This document shows, piece by piece, positions 25,958 through 34,954 of a DNA stretch of 64,000 nucleotides (position 1 is its first letter; each line of letters begins with the position of its first letter). A program made the translations under genes and the position numbers. The notes under the pieces were generated by a model. That model saw nothing but the letters and a program-made list of their open reading frames with translations, ran no database searches and was not told the DNA's origin. Origin of the DNA: Butyricicoccus pullicaecorum (GTDB taxonomy: Bacteria > Bacillota > Clostridia > Oscillospirales > Butyricicoccaceae); assembly GCA_018366195.1 (NCBI GenBank), contig JAGZIN010000009.1, positions 1-64,000 on the forward strand. The letters are read 5' to 3'.

Positions 25958-26332
25958 ATGGTGCAAACGAAACAGCGTCAGCTGATTATGAAAGCTGTTC
26001 GAGAGAGCAACCGGCACCCCACCGCGGACGAACTCTTTCAAACGATTCGTTGCAAGCTGCCAAGCATTTCTCTGGCAACTGTATACCGCAACCTGAACTT
26101 TCTGGCTGAGCGTGGTGAAATCCGTAAGCTTTCCATGCCCGGTATGCCAGACCGCTTTGACTGGAAGTTGGAGCCGCACGACCATCTCATGTGTGATTCC
26201 TGTAATCAGGTATTTGATTTTTATTTATCTACCGACCTGAAAAGTCAAATTTCTCAGGCTTGTGATGCACAAATAGACGGTTATGTGCTTGTTGCACACG
26301 GACTCTGTCCCCATTGCCGTTCTCTCGCCTAA
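25958..26332 (+). CDS. Fur family transcriptional regulator, PerR-like
   Basis: This 124-residue protein has the Fur winged helix (HPTADELFQTI ... SLATVYRNLNFLAERGEI) and a metal-binding C-terminal domain. The structural zinc site is complete: Cys79, Cys82, Cys117 and Cys120. The regulatory site residues HDH at 74-76 are present, as in PerR. The short length and the lack of a His-rich tail favour PerR over Fur or Zur, but the metal cannot be assigned by eye. It has its own promoter and terminator. No clear Per box is seen at the promoter. Confidence 0.88.
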   Translation: MVQTKQRQLIMKAVRESNRHPTADELFQTIRCKLPSISLATVYRNLNFLAERGEIRKLSMPGMPDRFDWKLEPHDHLMCDSCNQVFDFYLSTDLKSQISQACDAQIDGYVLVAHGLCPHCRSLA

Positions 26333-26339
26333 AAAAAAC

Positions 26340-26365
26340 ACCGCCCGAAAGGGCGGTATTTTTTA
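26340..26365 (+). terminator. Terminator of the Fur-family gene
   Basis: Hairpin ACCGCCC / GGGCGGT with a GAAA loop followed by ATTTTTT. Confidence 0.92.
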
Positions 26366-26411
26366 TCTGACCGCAAAAGAAAACCGGCTTCTGCACGCAA
26401 ATTTCAGACCG

Positions 26412-26443
26412 TAAAAAAGTGAGGCATTGCCTCACTTTTTTAC
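26412..26443 (-). terminator. Terminator of the first chemoreceptor gene
   Basis: Hairpin AAGTGAGGC / GCCTCACTT with an ATT loop and T-tracts on both strands. Confidence 0.88.
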
Positions 26444-26476
26444 ATAAGAACACGATGATGCGCAGCTTTTCTATGC

Positions 26477-28468
26477 TTATTTTGTCTTGAACTTACCGAC
26501 CAGATGGTTCATCGTATGTGCCTGTCCGGAAAGCTGTTCACTGGTTGCAGCGCTCTCCTCTGCGGTTGCCGAGTTTGATTGTACCACATGAGAAATCTTC
26601 TCTACACCATCGGAGATATATCCAATCTCAACGACCTGTTCATCAGACAACCGTACAATATCCTCAATGATAGTGGTCACTTGGTTTGCAGTGTCCACAA
26701 CCTCTTGCAGGGACTGCTCCGTCTCATGTGCAATTCGTGTTCCATCGGAAACCGCCAGCATAGAGGACTCAATCAGTGCTGTGGTATGGCTTGCAGCCTC
26801 CGCACTCTTGGACGCAAGATTTCGGACCTCATCTGCAACAACCGCAAATCCCTTGCCAGCTGTACCCGCTCTTGCCGCTTCCACCGCTGCATTGAGCGCC
26901 AGAATATTGGTTTGGAACGCAATATCCTCAATCGTCTTGATGATTTTTCCAATCTGTTCCGAAGAATCATTGATGCGGGACATCGCCTCTACCATTTCAC
27001 GCATGTGCTGATTGCTTTCCTCGAGCTTCTCTGCCACTTCCATTGTGATTTTGCTTGCAGAAGTACATTCAGACGCATTATTTTGCGTTACAGAAGAAAC
27101 CTGCTGAATACGGGTCACAAGCTGATCGACCTGCTCATTCTGCTCCACAGCACCGTCAGCCAACAGCTGCGCACCATTGGCAACCTGCGTTGAGCCGGCT
27201 GCAACCTGATCGGCTGCCATACGGATTCCGCCGATGGTTTCATTCATATTCCCCAGTATATTTTCAATCGAGATTCGAATTCGGTCAAAATCCCCCTGAT
27301 AGGTGCAATGGGACTCCATCATCAGGTTCCCCTCTGCCATTCCATCTAAAATGCTTGAAATTTCGCCAATGATTTCACTCAGATATTGAACAGTTTCATT
27401 GAATACGGTTCCAAGCTCACCAATTTCATCATTTGTTTTGACATCTACATGAATATTCAAATCACCGTTTATCATTTGGCGTGCCGCCCGTACAACTCCG
27501 TGAATGGGCTCCAAACTTTGTTTCAGCATCCAAATGATAATTCCGATACCGACCACCAAGGCCAGCAGGAATATCGTCGAGCTAATCACAGCCTGACGGA
27601 ACAGCTCTCCCGAAATGATTTCACGCGGATACACCAATCCAATAATCCAGCCGCTGTTTTTTTCCTTCACGCCCAGCGAATACTTATCCGCTCCGTCAAA
27701 GTCCTGATACAGCTTTGGTACCGCGGAATTTGTCACTTCTGTCAGAATTTCTGGATTGTTGATTTGGGACGCCACGGTCATTTGGTTCTTCTTGAGCTGA
27801 TATTCGTCATTGATATGGCTCAAAATATGCTGTTCCTGATCCATCAGGAAGATATAGGAGCCGTCATCTGTCGAATGTTTATCAAAAATCGACATAATAC
27901 TGTCAATTTTTAAATCACAGGCAACAATACCAATCAGAGTACCATTTTCCATCAGCGGCTTTGACATGGTAATGACCATCTGCCCCGTAGAGGTATCAAT
28001 ATAAGGTGTAGAAATATTCATACCGCCCTTTGCAACTGCATCTTTATAATAGTTTTGCGCGGTTGCATCGTATCCCTCCGGCGGAATAAATCCGTCACCC
28101 GAAATAACTTTCTTTGTCGGACTCACAAAATAATCCGTTATGACACCATAATCCGCACCATGCTTGGTTGAGAGCGCCACCTGATGCATGATTGCAGCAT
28201 CTGTCCGCATTGCAGAGGGAATTGCTAAAATTTGTTCTCCCAGCTGTTCCAGCTGGTCCATGCGCAATTGTGTCCAGCTATGCACTTCTGATTCATAATA
28301 CTCTACCACAGATGACATTTGGGCGTTCATATGATCATGCATCACCTGTTTTGTCATGACAAAGTTTCCCATATACATCAGGCTAACTGAGACAATAAAT
28401 ACGACACTGATTAAGGCTGCCATCTTCTGTATAAGCGAACCTCGCCGTTTTGATGTATTCTTACGCAA
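26477..28468 (-). CDS. Methyl-accepting chemotaxis protein with double-Cache sensor (MCP1)
   Basis: This 663-residue receptor has a transmembrane segment at about 17-39, an extracellular sensor of some 250 residues with dCache features (YYKDAVAKGGMNISTPYIDTSTG and LIGIVACDLKID), a second transmembrane segment near 291-314, a HAMP domain, and the signalling hairpin whose tip reads IEDIAFQTNILALNAAVEAARAG. dCache sensors often bind amino acids. The start is TTG with AGGGGG seven bases upstream; no ATG fits. No CheA/CheW genes are in the window. It has its own promoter. Confidence 0.93.
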   Translation of the reverse strand: MRKNTSKRRGSLIQKMAALISVVFIVSVSLMYMGNFVMTKQVMHDHMNAQMSSVVEYYESEVHSWTQLRMDQLEQLGEQILAIPSAMRTDAAIMHQVALSTKHGADYGVITDYFVSPTKKVISGDGFIPPEGYDATAQNYYKDAVAKGGMNISTPYIDTSTGQMVITMSKPLMENGTLIGIVACDLKIDSIMSIFDKHSTDDGSYIFLMDQEQHILSHINDEYQLKKNQMTVASQINNPEILTEVTNSAVPKLYQDFDGADKYSLGVKEKNSGWIIGLVYPREIISGELFRQAVISSTIFLLALVVGIGIIIWMLKQSLEPIHGVVRAARQMINGDLNIHVDVKTNDEIGELGTVFNETVQYLSEIIGEISSILDGMAEGNLMMESHCTYQGDFDRIRISIENILGNMNETIGGIRMAADQVAAGSTQVANGAQLLADGAVEQNEQVDQLVTRIQQVSSVTQNNASECTSASKITMEVAEKLEESNQHMREMVEAMSRINDSSEQIGKIIKTIEDIAFQTNILALNAAVEAARAGTAGKGFAVVADEVRNLASKSAEAASHTTALIESSMLAVSDGTRIAHETEQSLQEVVDTANQVTTIIEDIVRLSDEQVVEIGYISDGVEKISHVVQSNSATAEESAATSEQLSGQAHTMNHLVGKFKTK

Positions 28469-28499
28469 AGCAATTCCCCCTATGAAATAAATTTCGAAA

Positions 28500-28580
28500 A
28501 AGTAGTAATATCCCTCCGAAGCTAGAGAAACGATTGCCCGTGCCGGAGTGAATATTTATACACATTTCGTTTTCCATACA
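28500..28580 (-). promoter_or_regulatory. Structured leader of MCP1
   Basis: About 110 bases lie between the promoter and the TTG start. A stem CTCCG / CGGAG encloses GGCACGGGCAATCG, superficially like a GEMM riboswitch core, but the rest of the GEMM consensus is missing. I see no terminator in it. Confidence 0.25.
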
Positions 28581-28589
28581 TCGTTCCCT

Positions 28590-28618
28590 ATTATATTTCA
28601 AATTTCTCTATTTTTCAA
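28590..28618 (-). promoter_or_regulatory. Promoter of MCP1
   Basis: Minus-strand TTGAAA, 17-base spacer, TATAAT. Confidence 0.75.
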
Positions 28619-28699
28619 TAAAATCCGGAAAGATTTTTTTTACAATTTTATGATTTCATCGCAACGCCTTTTTGTTTATTACGCTAAAAACCTAGGATT

Positions 28700-28738
28700 A
28701 AAAATAAATAACCGGAAACTATGACAGTTTCCGGTTAT
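28700..28738 (-). terminator. Terminator of MCP2
   Basis: Hairpin ATAACCGGAAACT / AGTTTCCGGTTAT with a five-base loop, followed on the minus strand by TTATTTTT. Confidence 0.85.
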
Positions 28739-28762
28739 TTCTAACAAATCATCATTTCTTTT

Positions 28763-30472
28763 TTATTCGGCTTCCGGCTTTGCGTTCTTGTCTCTCGCAC
28801 GCAGGCGGAACGCGCTTGCTATTCGCTGCAGCTGAATTGATTGTGCATGCAGCTCCTCTGCGGCTGCCGCACCTTCTTCCGCTGTTGCTGTATTGCTCTG
28901 CACCACAGAGGAAATACGGTCAATATTATTCGCGATTTCGCTGAACTGATAGGATAGCGCCTGATAGGAATCCACGATTCCCTCCACAGAATGTACCACG
29001 GTTTCTGTATCTGCTGCCGCGCTTCCCAACAGAGCAGCCGTCGAATCTGCAATCCCACGTCCATTGGCCACCGCTGCAACAGAGGATTCAATCAGGCTGG
29101 TTGTATTTTGTACTGCTTCTGATGTAATGGCTGCCAAAGAGCGTACTTCATCTGCAACCACAGCAAAGCCCTTGCCCGCAGCCCCTGCTCTTGCTGCCTC
29201 AACCGCAGCATTCAGTGCCAAAATATTGGTTTGGAATGCAATATCTTCAATATTTTTAATAATCTTACGGATTTGCTCAGACTTATCTGAAATATCGCTC
29301 ATTGCCTCGAGCATTCTTCCCATTTCCTGATTGCTGCTCAAGATTTCCTTGCTGATGTCTCCCAGATTGTTGCAAATATCCACAGCCTTCTCAAATCCTT
29401 CGGAAGCTTCTACGGATAACTTGATGACCGAATTTGACAAATCATCAACGGTATCCGCCTGCTCGGTTGCGCCCTGTGCCAGCACCTGCGCACCATTCGA
29501 AACCTGATCTGCGCCGATGGAAACCTGTGTTGAGGAGTCACCCAAGCGATAAAATACCAGATTCATGGAATCGAGAATGGCATTGAGCGCCACCATAATG
29601 GGAGCGAAATCCCCATGGTATTCCATCGTCGTGTGCAAATCCATATTGCCCTGCGCCATGCCAACCAAAATACGTGAAATATCATCAATATAGCTTTTGA
29701 GCTCGTTCTTAGTATTGTGAATATCCCCAATGAGCAGACCAATTTCCGAGGTATCCGCCTCCAAATCGAACTCCGAGGAAAGATTTCCTGCTGCAATCGC
29801 ACGCATCTCATTCTGGATAGACTGAATGGGACGAATCACCTTACGATATACCGCCATGAAGTTAATCATCTGCATGACCACGATAATGAGAATCATCAGG
29901 TAAACAAAGCCGTTGAGCACCTGACGCATCTGTTCCATGCGCACGATATTATCAGACAGGCGTGTATCCAGCTCCTCTAAAAACTTGGTCTGTAATGCAC
30001 GCAGCCGTGCAAGGGATTCCTCATACTCACGGCCATAGACATACAGCATCGCCATCTCCGTTCTGTGTGCACCTGCCAGCTGCATAGATGCCTTTTCCAA
30101 CGGAACCAGCATGTTGGAGATATTTGCCATATCATTGATGGTTTTTTGTTCTGATTCCGTAATACCGATTTGCTTTAACCCCTCCAGACCTCTTTCCCGA
30201 TTGCGGTCTGTCTCCAATTCCTTCATGTAAGCATCATAGTATTCCTGCTTTGATGTGGCAGCATATCCGCGTGCCGCATCTGTCAAATGAGACGAACCTT
30301 CTACATACATTTCTGCATATTGGGTCAGCTGATGCCGATTCTCATTGACCTGTGCAATTTTTCCTACATAGCGTGCATTGACAAAGAACATCAGCGCAAT
30401 GCCCGCCAAAAGCACAATCGAACCGACATTCAGGATACGAACCAATGTCGATTGCTTCATTGCTTTTTTCAT
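28763..30472 (-). CDS. Methyl-accepting chemotaxis protein with four-helix-bundle sensor (MCP2)
   Basis: This 569-residue receptor has a transmembrane segment at about 14-32, a roughly 150-residue helical periplasmic-type sensor (4HB), a second transmembrane segment near 190-215, a HAMP domain, and a signalling hairpin with IEDIAFQTNILALNAAVEAARAG. The sensor is unrelated to that of MCP1. The tail ends in a charged stretch rather than a CheR-binding pentapeptide. GGAGG lies seven bases before the ATG. It has its own promoter (30530-30558) and terminator. Confidence 0.93.
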   Translation of the reverse strand: MKKAMKQSTLVRILNVGSIVLLAGIALMFFVNARYVGKIAQVNENRHQLTQYAEMYVEGSSHLTDAARGYAATSKQEYYDAYMKELETDRNRERGLEGLKQIGITESEQKTINDMANISNMLVPLEKASMQLAGAHRTEMAMLYVYGREYEESLARLRALQTKFLEELDTRLSDNIVRMEQMRQVLNGFVYLMILIIVVMQMINFMAVYRKVIRPIQSIQNEMRAIAAGNLSSEFDLEADTSEIGLLIGDIHNTKNELKSYIDDISRILVGMAQGNMDLHTTMEYHGDFAPIMVALNAILDSMNLVFYRLGDSSTQVSIGADQVSNGAQVLAQGATEQADTVDDLSNSVIKLSVEASEGFEKAVDICNNLGDISKEILSSNQEMGRMLEAMSDISDKSEQIRKIIKNIEDIAFQTNILALNAAVEAARAGAAGKGFAVVADEVRSLAAITSEAVQNTTSLIESSVAAVANGRGIADSTAALLGSAAADTETVVHSVEGIVDSYQALSYQFSEIANNIDRISSVVQSNTATAEEGAAAAEELHAQSIQLQRIASAFRLRARDKNAKPEAE

Positions 30473-30529
30473 GTTTATCCTCCATCTCTTATTTCTCTTG
30501 CCTTACATCTATTTTATCAACTACTCTTT

Positions 30530-30558
30530 ATTATACAAAACAAATCATCATGAAACAA
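30530..30558 (-). promoter_or_regulatory. Promoter of MCP2
   Basis: Minus-strand TTGTTT, 17-base spacer, TATAAT. Confidence 0.7.
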
Positions 30559-30657
30559 GCATTTCCTCGCATTATTTTCTTCAATCATCAACTTTTTATT
30601 TTTAGGAATATGCTTTTGGGACAGAGGGATACGCCGGCATTGTCTAATGGTCTGATT

Positions 30658-31113
30658 TCATACAGAATGGGATTCTCTTTTGCCAATTTTATGAGGTTTT
30701 CCACCCTCATAAAGCTCTTGCCGAATGGCAGAAAACATATTCTCTGCCATGGACAGATACCGCCTGCATGTATACTCATCAATCCAAATCGGCAAATCGG
30801 TTGGGTAACGTGTTTCAATGTAAAGGTTATTGAGCGCAGCGCTTTCGTCCAGCCATTCTGTAAACATTTCATCACAGGCAACCGCCTGCCGGCACAAATA
30901 TGTTAGATTATGCCCGTCAAAATGCCGTCCTGTCTTAAACAGGAGATAGCCCTTGAGCGCCTTTTCGATTGCCTGCTGACAGTGGAATGCAATATTACAT
31001 TCATCTCCATTCCAAGTCATCAAGATGCGTGCAGTCTGTAAATCCAACAGTGCTTTATCCAGCCACTTATAGTAATAGAGGCTGTCTCTGCCACCTTTAC
31101 GTCCTCTGCTCAT
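30658..31113 (-). CDS. HEPN domain protein (COG2250 type)
   Basis: This 151-residue protein has the HEPN four-helix pattern: YYKWLDKALLDLQTARIL, then FHCQQAIEKALKGYLL at about 44-58, GHNLTYLC, and the typical IETRYPTDLP at 99-108. The Rx4-6H RNase motif of toxic HEPN proteins is not evident, so RNase activity is doubtful. The start ATG at 31113 follows AAAGGACGG; the frame is open 16 codons further upstream. It overlaps the end of the nucleotidyltransferase-like gene by 17 bases, which is the usual arrangement of HEPN/MNT pairs. It could be the toxin-like half of a type VII-like system or a housekeeping pair. Confidence 0.82.
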   Translation of the reverse strand: MSRGRKGGRDSLYYYKWLDKALLDLQTARILMTWNGDECNIAFHCQQAIEKALKGYLLFKTGRHFDGHNLTYLCRQAVACDEMFTEWLDESAALNNLYIETRYPTDLPIWIDEYTCRRYLSMAENMFSAIRQELYEGGKPHKIGKRESHSV

Positions 31114-31405
31114 ACAATACCCGTCCTTTCCGCGCAATCCATGCTGCATAGCTGGTTGCATCTGTCAGCAGCTCCTGCCACTCCTCCGCGGTATAAAGTG
31201 TCAGGTTGATTGGGACATCTGCCGAAATGGATAAATACAATTTGTGCTGCAAACGATACTTGTCGGTTCCATTGGGAACCACGATGCACAGGCTTGCCGC
31301 CTTGAGCTGATCTGTTGCAAGGGTACGCTTTTCACCATATAAAATAATCTGCTGTGGTGTACAGCTCTCCTCAATGATTTGAACCACCTCGCTCGGGAAC
31401 TCCAT
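31097..31405 (-). CDS. Degenerate MNT-type nucleotidyltransferase-like protein
   Basis: This 102-residue protein is coupled to the HEPN gene and has the size and fold pattern of minimal nucleotidyltransferases. Residues 21-43 align with the usual LFGSRARG...SDIDLAV region, but read ILYGEKRT and AASLCIVV. The GS motif has become GE and both catalytic Asp are gone, so it is probably inactive. The start ATG at 31405 follows AAAGGAGG; upstream residues are not counted. The call depends on context as much as on sequence. It lies 16 bases after the thioesterase gene in the same direction. Confidence 0.6.
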   Translation of the reverse strand: MEFPSEVVQIIEESCTPQQIILYGEKRTLATDQLKAASLCIVVPNGTDKYRLQHKLYLSISADVPINLTLYTAEEWQELLTDATSYAAWIARKGRVLYEQRT

Positions 31406-31421
31406 GAAGATACCTCCTTTC

Positions 31422-32156
31422 TCAAGATAATTGGTCTGACGGAAGGCTGGCAAATGTACCAGCCGCCTGAAATTTTACACTGCCGTCCGATACGCCGCAC
31501 ACCGAAAAGGCATCTGGTGTACGCGCTGCGCAAAGCTCCAGCTGGGCATGCGGCGGGGTTTCTGCTGTATAATTTATCTGTATGGACCGTACAAAATCGG
31601 TTTCTCCAAGCTCCAGAGAATCCGAAACCAACTCCGCTATTCTTACATTATTCAAATGACGATTGATATCCAAATCCGAATAGGTCACCTGATGCGCATG
31701 ATGGAAGGGCAATGTTTGACAATCCAGCTTGCCCGGCATCGGCATCGTCTCACGCTCGGCACAAACATAATTTGCCGCCGCCGGAACGGTTGCCGGACGC
31801 AGAACGCGATGGGTCTGCGGGTCTAAAATCACCCAAGAAGAAATCGCACGCCCAACAGGCTCTCCGCGCACCGCAAACGCAAAGGCACGCAGCCAGCTGG
31901 CACCTTTGATTCCGGCACACCACGTCGATACCTGCACGATATCATACGGAGAAAGCGGACGCACAAATTCCGCATGAACCCGCGAAAGCACCCAAATCGC
32001 AGAGAGTGCACCGCTGTCAAGATGTGCCATATGTGCATGCACTGTTGCAGCATCCTGCATAAAGTCAAAATACGCAGCCGGACGTGCCACACCGCGCCAG
32101 TCAATATGGCTGTATGTCAGCTCATAAGATTTGACAAACACCGCTTCCATTTTCAT
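31422..32156 (-). CDS. Acyl-ACP thioesterase
   Basis: This 244-residue double-hotdog protein releases fatty acids from acyl carrier protein. It shows the N-terminal hotdog with DFMQDAATVHAHM and the C-terminal signature SDLDINRHLNNVRI, where the Asp, Asn and His match plant FatA/FatB and clostridial homologues. The ATG at 32156 is four bases from AAAGG; an in-frame ATG six bases further on has better spacing and may be the true start. It follows the GHL10 gene after seven bases and precedes the HEPN pair, so all four may share one transcript. Confidence 0.9.
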   Translation of the reverse strand: MKMEAVFVKSYELTYSHIDWRGVARPAAYFDFMQDAATVHAHMAHLDSGALSAIWVLSRVHAEFVRPLSPYDIVQVSTWCAGIKGASWLRAFAFAVRGEPVGRAISSWVILDPQTHRVLRPATVPAAANYVCAERETMPMPGKLDCQTLPFHHAHQVTYSDLDINRHLNNVRIAELVSDSLELGETDFVRSIQINYTAETPPHAQLELCAARTPDAFSVCGVSDGSVKFQAAGTFASLPSDQLS

Positions 32157-32163
32157 ACCGCCT

Positions 32164-33444
32164 TTACTGAATCATAGACAACAGGAACTGTCCCAAGATT
32201 TGCGAAAAGCTCTGTGGCTCAAGGCTCTCTGTTGGTGTCCCCTGCTGTGTTTGTGTATCTGCTGCATACCACGCGGTCAAACGATTTGCCATACCCGAAA
32301 CCGCCGGAATCGAACCGTACCGGAAAAAGACACAGCCACTTACATTCTGTTTCCCCTTTAGGTAGTCCATGCTGGCAAATAGCGGGTCTGTGGTCTTCCA
32401 TACGCCGGTTGGATTATCCGCGCATCGGTATGCTCCCATTCCGATATAGAGCTTCACATCACCCTTGACCGCCTGATTCCACCAATCCGCCAAGGTTGCA
32501 AAGTCTGCCAGCTGATGTCCGATTTCCCAGTAAATCTGCGGAATGATATAATCCACCAGACCATGTTCTATCCAATACAGGCTATCGGCATAATTGCTCA
32601 CATAATGCTCGCTGCCGTTTGTGTTGGAACCGCGCGGGTCCGTCGAGCGATTCGCCCAAATTCCCGATGGACTGATTCCAAATTGAAGCTCCTTGCGAAT
32701 CTGATGCAGCTCCGTATCCAGCTGACGTACCAGCTGGTTGACATTCTCTCTGCGCCAATCAGCAAGATCAGAAAAACCCTTTCCATAAGCTTCATAGGTT
32801 TTGCTGTCTGGAAAATCCTTGCCTGGATAGAAGTAGTCGTCCATGTGCAATCCATCAATCTGATAATTTTTTGCGATTTCTACCGCACCCTGCACCACCA
32901 AATCTCGTACCTCTGGTACCCCCGGGTCAAAATAGTAATTGCCATCTGTATATTGAACCGTCCATTCCGGATTCTTCTTTGCTGGGTGCGAACTTGCAAG
33001 GCTGTCCCATTCCGCCTGTTTGCCTTTGGTGATACGGTAAGGGTTAATCCACGCATGCAGCTCCAGACCACGCTCATGTGCCTCCTTCACCCAATACGCG
33101 AGCGGGTCAAAACCATTCTCCGGCTCTATCCCCTGTTTGCCTGTCAGATACTTGCTCCATGGAAAAATTTCTGACGGATAGAGGGCATCTGAGGACGGAC
33201 GTACCTGTAAAAATACGGTGTTCAATCCCCACTTCACACAGTTATCTAAAATCTCATCTGCCTGTGCCTTCAGGGTATCCGAATCGGTTGTTGGTTTCTT
33301 TGGGTAATCCAGATTATAGACCGAGGATACCCAGACACCACGCATCTCCTCTGAAGCCTTTGGGGTCTGTGCCGCCATAGCAGTCCATAAAAAAGAAACT
33401 GCACACACCAACATCAGTGCAATCGTGCGAAAAACTCGTTTCAT
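32164..33444 (-). CDS. Secreted GHL10-family glycoside hydrolase
   Basis: This 426-residue protein starts with a signal peptide (MKRVFRTIALMLVCAVSFLW, cleavage near AMA) and continues with the DUF187/GHL10 domain: EMRGVWVSSVYNLDYP, NTVFLQVRPSSDALYPSE, LHAWINPYRI and YQIDGLHMDDYFYP. GHL10 proteins such as YngK are thought to act on glycans or the cell wall, but activity is rarely shown. The domain is complete. It is upstream of the thioesterase by seven bases; an IS607 remnant ends just in front of it. Confidence 0.88.
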   Translation of the reverse strand: MKRVFRTIALMLVCAVSFLWTAMAAQTPKASEEMRGVWVSSVYNLDYPKKPTTDSDTLKAQADEILDNCVKWGLNTVFLQVRPSSDALYPSEIFPWSKYLTGKQGIEPENGFDPLAYWVKEAHERGLELHAWINPYRITKGKQAEWDSLASSHPAKKNPEWTVQYTDGNYYFDPGVPEVRDLVVQGAVEIAKNYQIDGLHMDDYFYPGKDFPDSKTYEAYGKGFSDLADWRRENVNQLVRQLDTELHQIRKELQFGISPSGIWANRSTDPRGSNTNGSEHYVSNYADSLYWIEHGLVDYIIPQIYWEIGHQLADFATLADWWNQAVKGDVKLYIGMGAYRCADNPTGVWKTTDPLFASMDYLKGKQNVSGCVFFRYGSIPAVSGMANRLTAWYAADTQTQQGTPTESLEPQSFSQILGQFLLSMIQ

Positions 33445-33624
33445 AAATCCTGCTACTCAAAATGTGTTTGAATCTACGCAAGCACATTGAGACTTGGAGA
33501 CCTTGCGGCGACTCCTTGCTGCTTCATCGTGTATGCTTTGGCAAAAATGCTACTCACAAGTTCTGGTACACTCCACAGTCGTAAATTCCCAAGCAGCCCT
33601 TGGTACATATCTACGGTCACGTGC

Positions 33625-34797
33625 TTATGCGACTTCGTAGACCGCTGCATCTCGCAGGTTCAGACTCGCATTGAAGTCTCTATCTTCTACATATCCACAG
33701 TCACACTGGAATGTCCGTACAGAAAGTTCCAAATCTTTCTTGATACAGCCACAAGCATGACAGGTCTTAGAAGATGGATACCATCTATCTACGATTCTGA
33801 GCTCAATTCCATTTGCAGCACATTTGGTTTTCAGCTTCGTCCTAAATTCATAGAACTTCTGTGCTGCAACAGATTTTGCAAGATGCCGATTCTTCATCAT
33901 GCCAGATACATTCAAATCTTCGATTGCAATAATAAGATGGCTTGGTTTTCACAATCTCTGCAATGACCTGATTGATGTAGTCTGTTCGAATACAGTCGAG
34001 CTGATGATAAAGCTTTTGTACCTTAAGCATTTGCTTTTGTATATTCTGAGTAGCTTCTCCTTTCTTTCGATTTTTATTTTTCTTTCTGTGTTCATATTTG
34101 CGAGAGAGCTTTCTTTGCTCTCTGTGCAACTGTTTTTCCAGCTTCCGAAGCCTTGCAGACTTGTTGATGTTCTTGTAGACCTTTCCAGTAGAAAGGACTG
34201 CAAACTCTTTGATGCCCAAATCAATGCCAATACCATCGTTGGTGTGGTTGATAAATGGAACATCTGGCATCTCAACCAGAACTGCTACATAGTATTTGCC
34301 AGCTTTTATGGAAACTGTGCCACTTTTGATTTTCCATCTGTCTTTTGTGGTTGGGAGATAACCTTTTTCTTTGAGCCTGACCCAACCCAATGTAGGAATA
34401 TGAAGCCGATGCCGTTCGCAGGTACAATCTTTTGGATTATTCCTTACAAAATACATTTTCGCTTCTGATGTTCCCTTTTTCTTGAACTTGGGAAAGCCGC
34501 TCTGATGTTTGGAGAACCGCTTAAATGCAGTATACCCATGTTCCATGGCGTGCTTGACTGACTTGGAGGATACTTCTTTGATCCAGGATTTGTCCGGATT
34601 ATTGGGAAGATACTCGTGATTCAGCCATACACTGACTTTCCAGACAGAAAAGGTTCGCCACGCTCGTGACGTTCTTTGTTATGAGCCAAATAGAGATTAT
34701 AGACATATCTGCAAGTCCCAATGGTTTTGTGAATCTTGATCTGTTGTTCCAGAGTGGGATTTATTTCTGTCTTGAAGCTCTTGAGCAAGTTTCTCAT
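33625..34797 (-). pseudogene. tnpB: tnpB (IS607 OrfB, RNA-guided nuclease ancestor), frameshifted
   Basis: Three reading-frame pieces together make one TnpB. The N-terminal piece (34797-34621) starts MRNLLKSFKTEINPTLEQQ. The middle piece contains GIGIDLGIKEFAV with the first RuvC Asp. The C-terminal piece contains IAIEDLN with the Glu, the CHACG...CDCG zinc finger and DRDFNASLNL with the last Asp. All three RuvC residues remain. The first frameshift is near 34630. The second, near 33905, looks like loss of one five-base AAGCC unit from a tandem pair. It cannot make a full protein unless recoded. Confidence 0.88.
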
Positions 34798-34954
34798 TCC
34801 CTTCCAGCTGCTTCTTATACTTACGCAGTTCATACAACCGACAGGAAAACACTTGAAGGATTGAAATGATATCCTGTACCAGTACTTTTACGGAAACATC
34901 AAGCAATTCAGCAAATTCTCTGGATTTGTAATCGGTGAGATTTGATGTATCCAT
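34697..34954 (-). pseudogene. tnpA: tnpA remnant of IS607 (serine recombinase lost)
   Basis: The 85-codon frame begins MDTSNLTDYKSREFAELLDV, the MerR-type helix-turn-helix of IS607 TnpA. It then jumps in frame to the C-terminal tail DIISILQVFSCRLYELRKY. The serine-recombinase domain between them (some 130 residues in intact copies) is missing. AGGGGG precedes the ATG. The end overlaps the start of tnpB in another frame, as in intact elements. The element can no longer transpose by itself. Confidence 0.75.

Noticed and set aside
25864..25960. Per box at the Fur-family promoter
   Set aside because: Only a loose A/T-rich partial match is present, not the inverted repeat.
30658..31405. Confident call of a type VII toxin-antitoxin system
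   Set aside because: The motifs required for the AMPylating antitoxin and the HEPN RNase are missing, so only the domain pairing is claimed.
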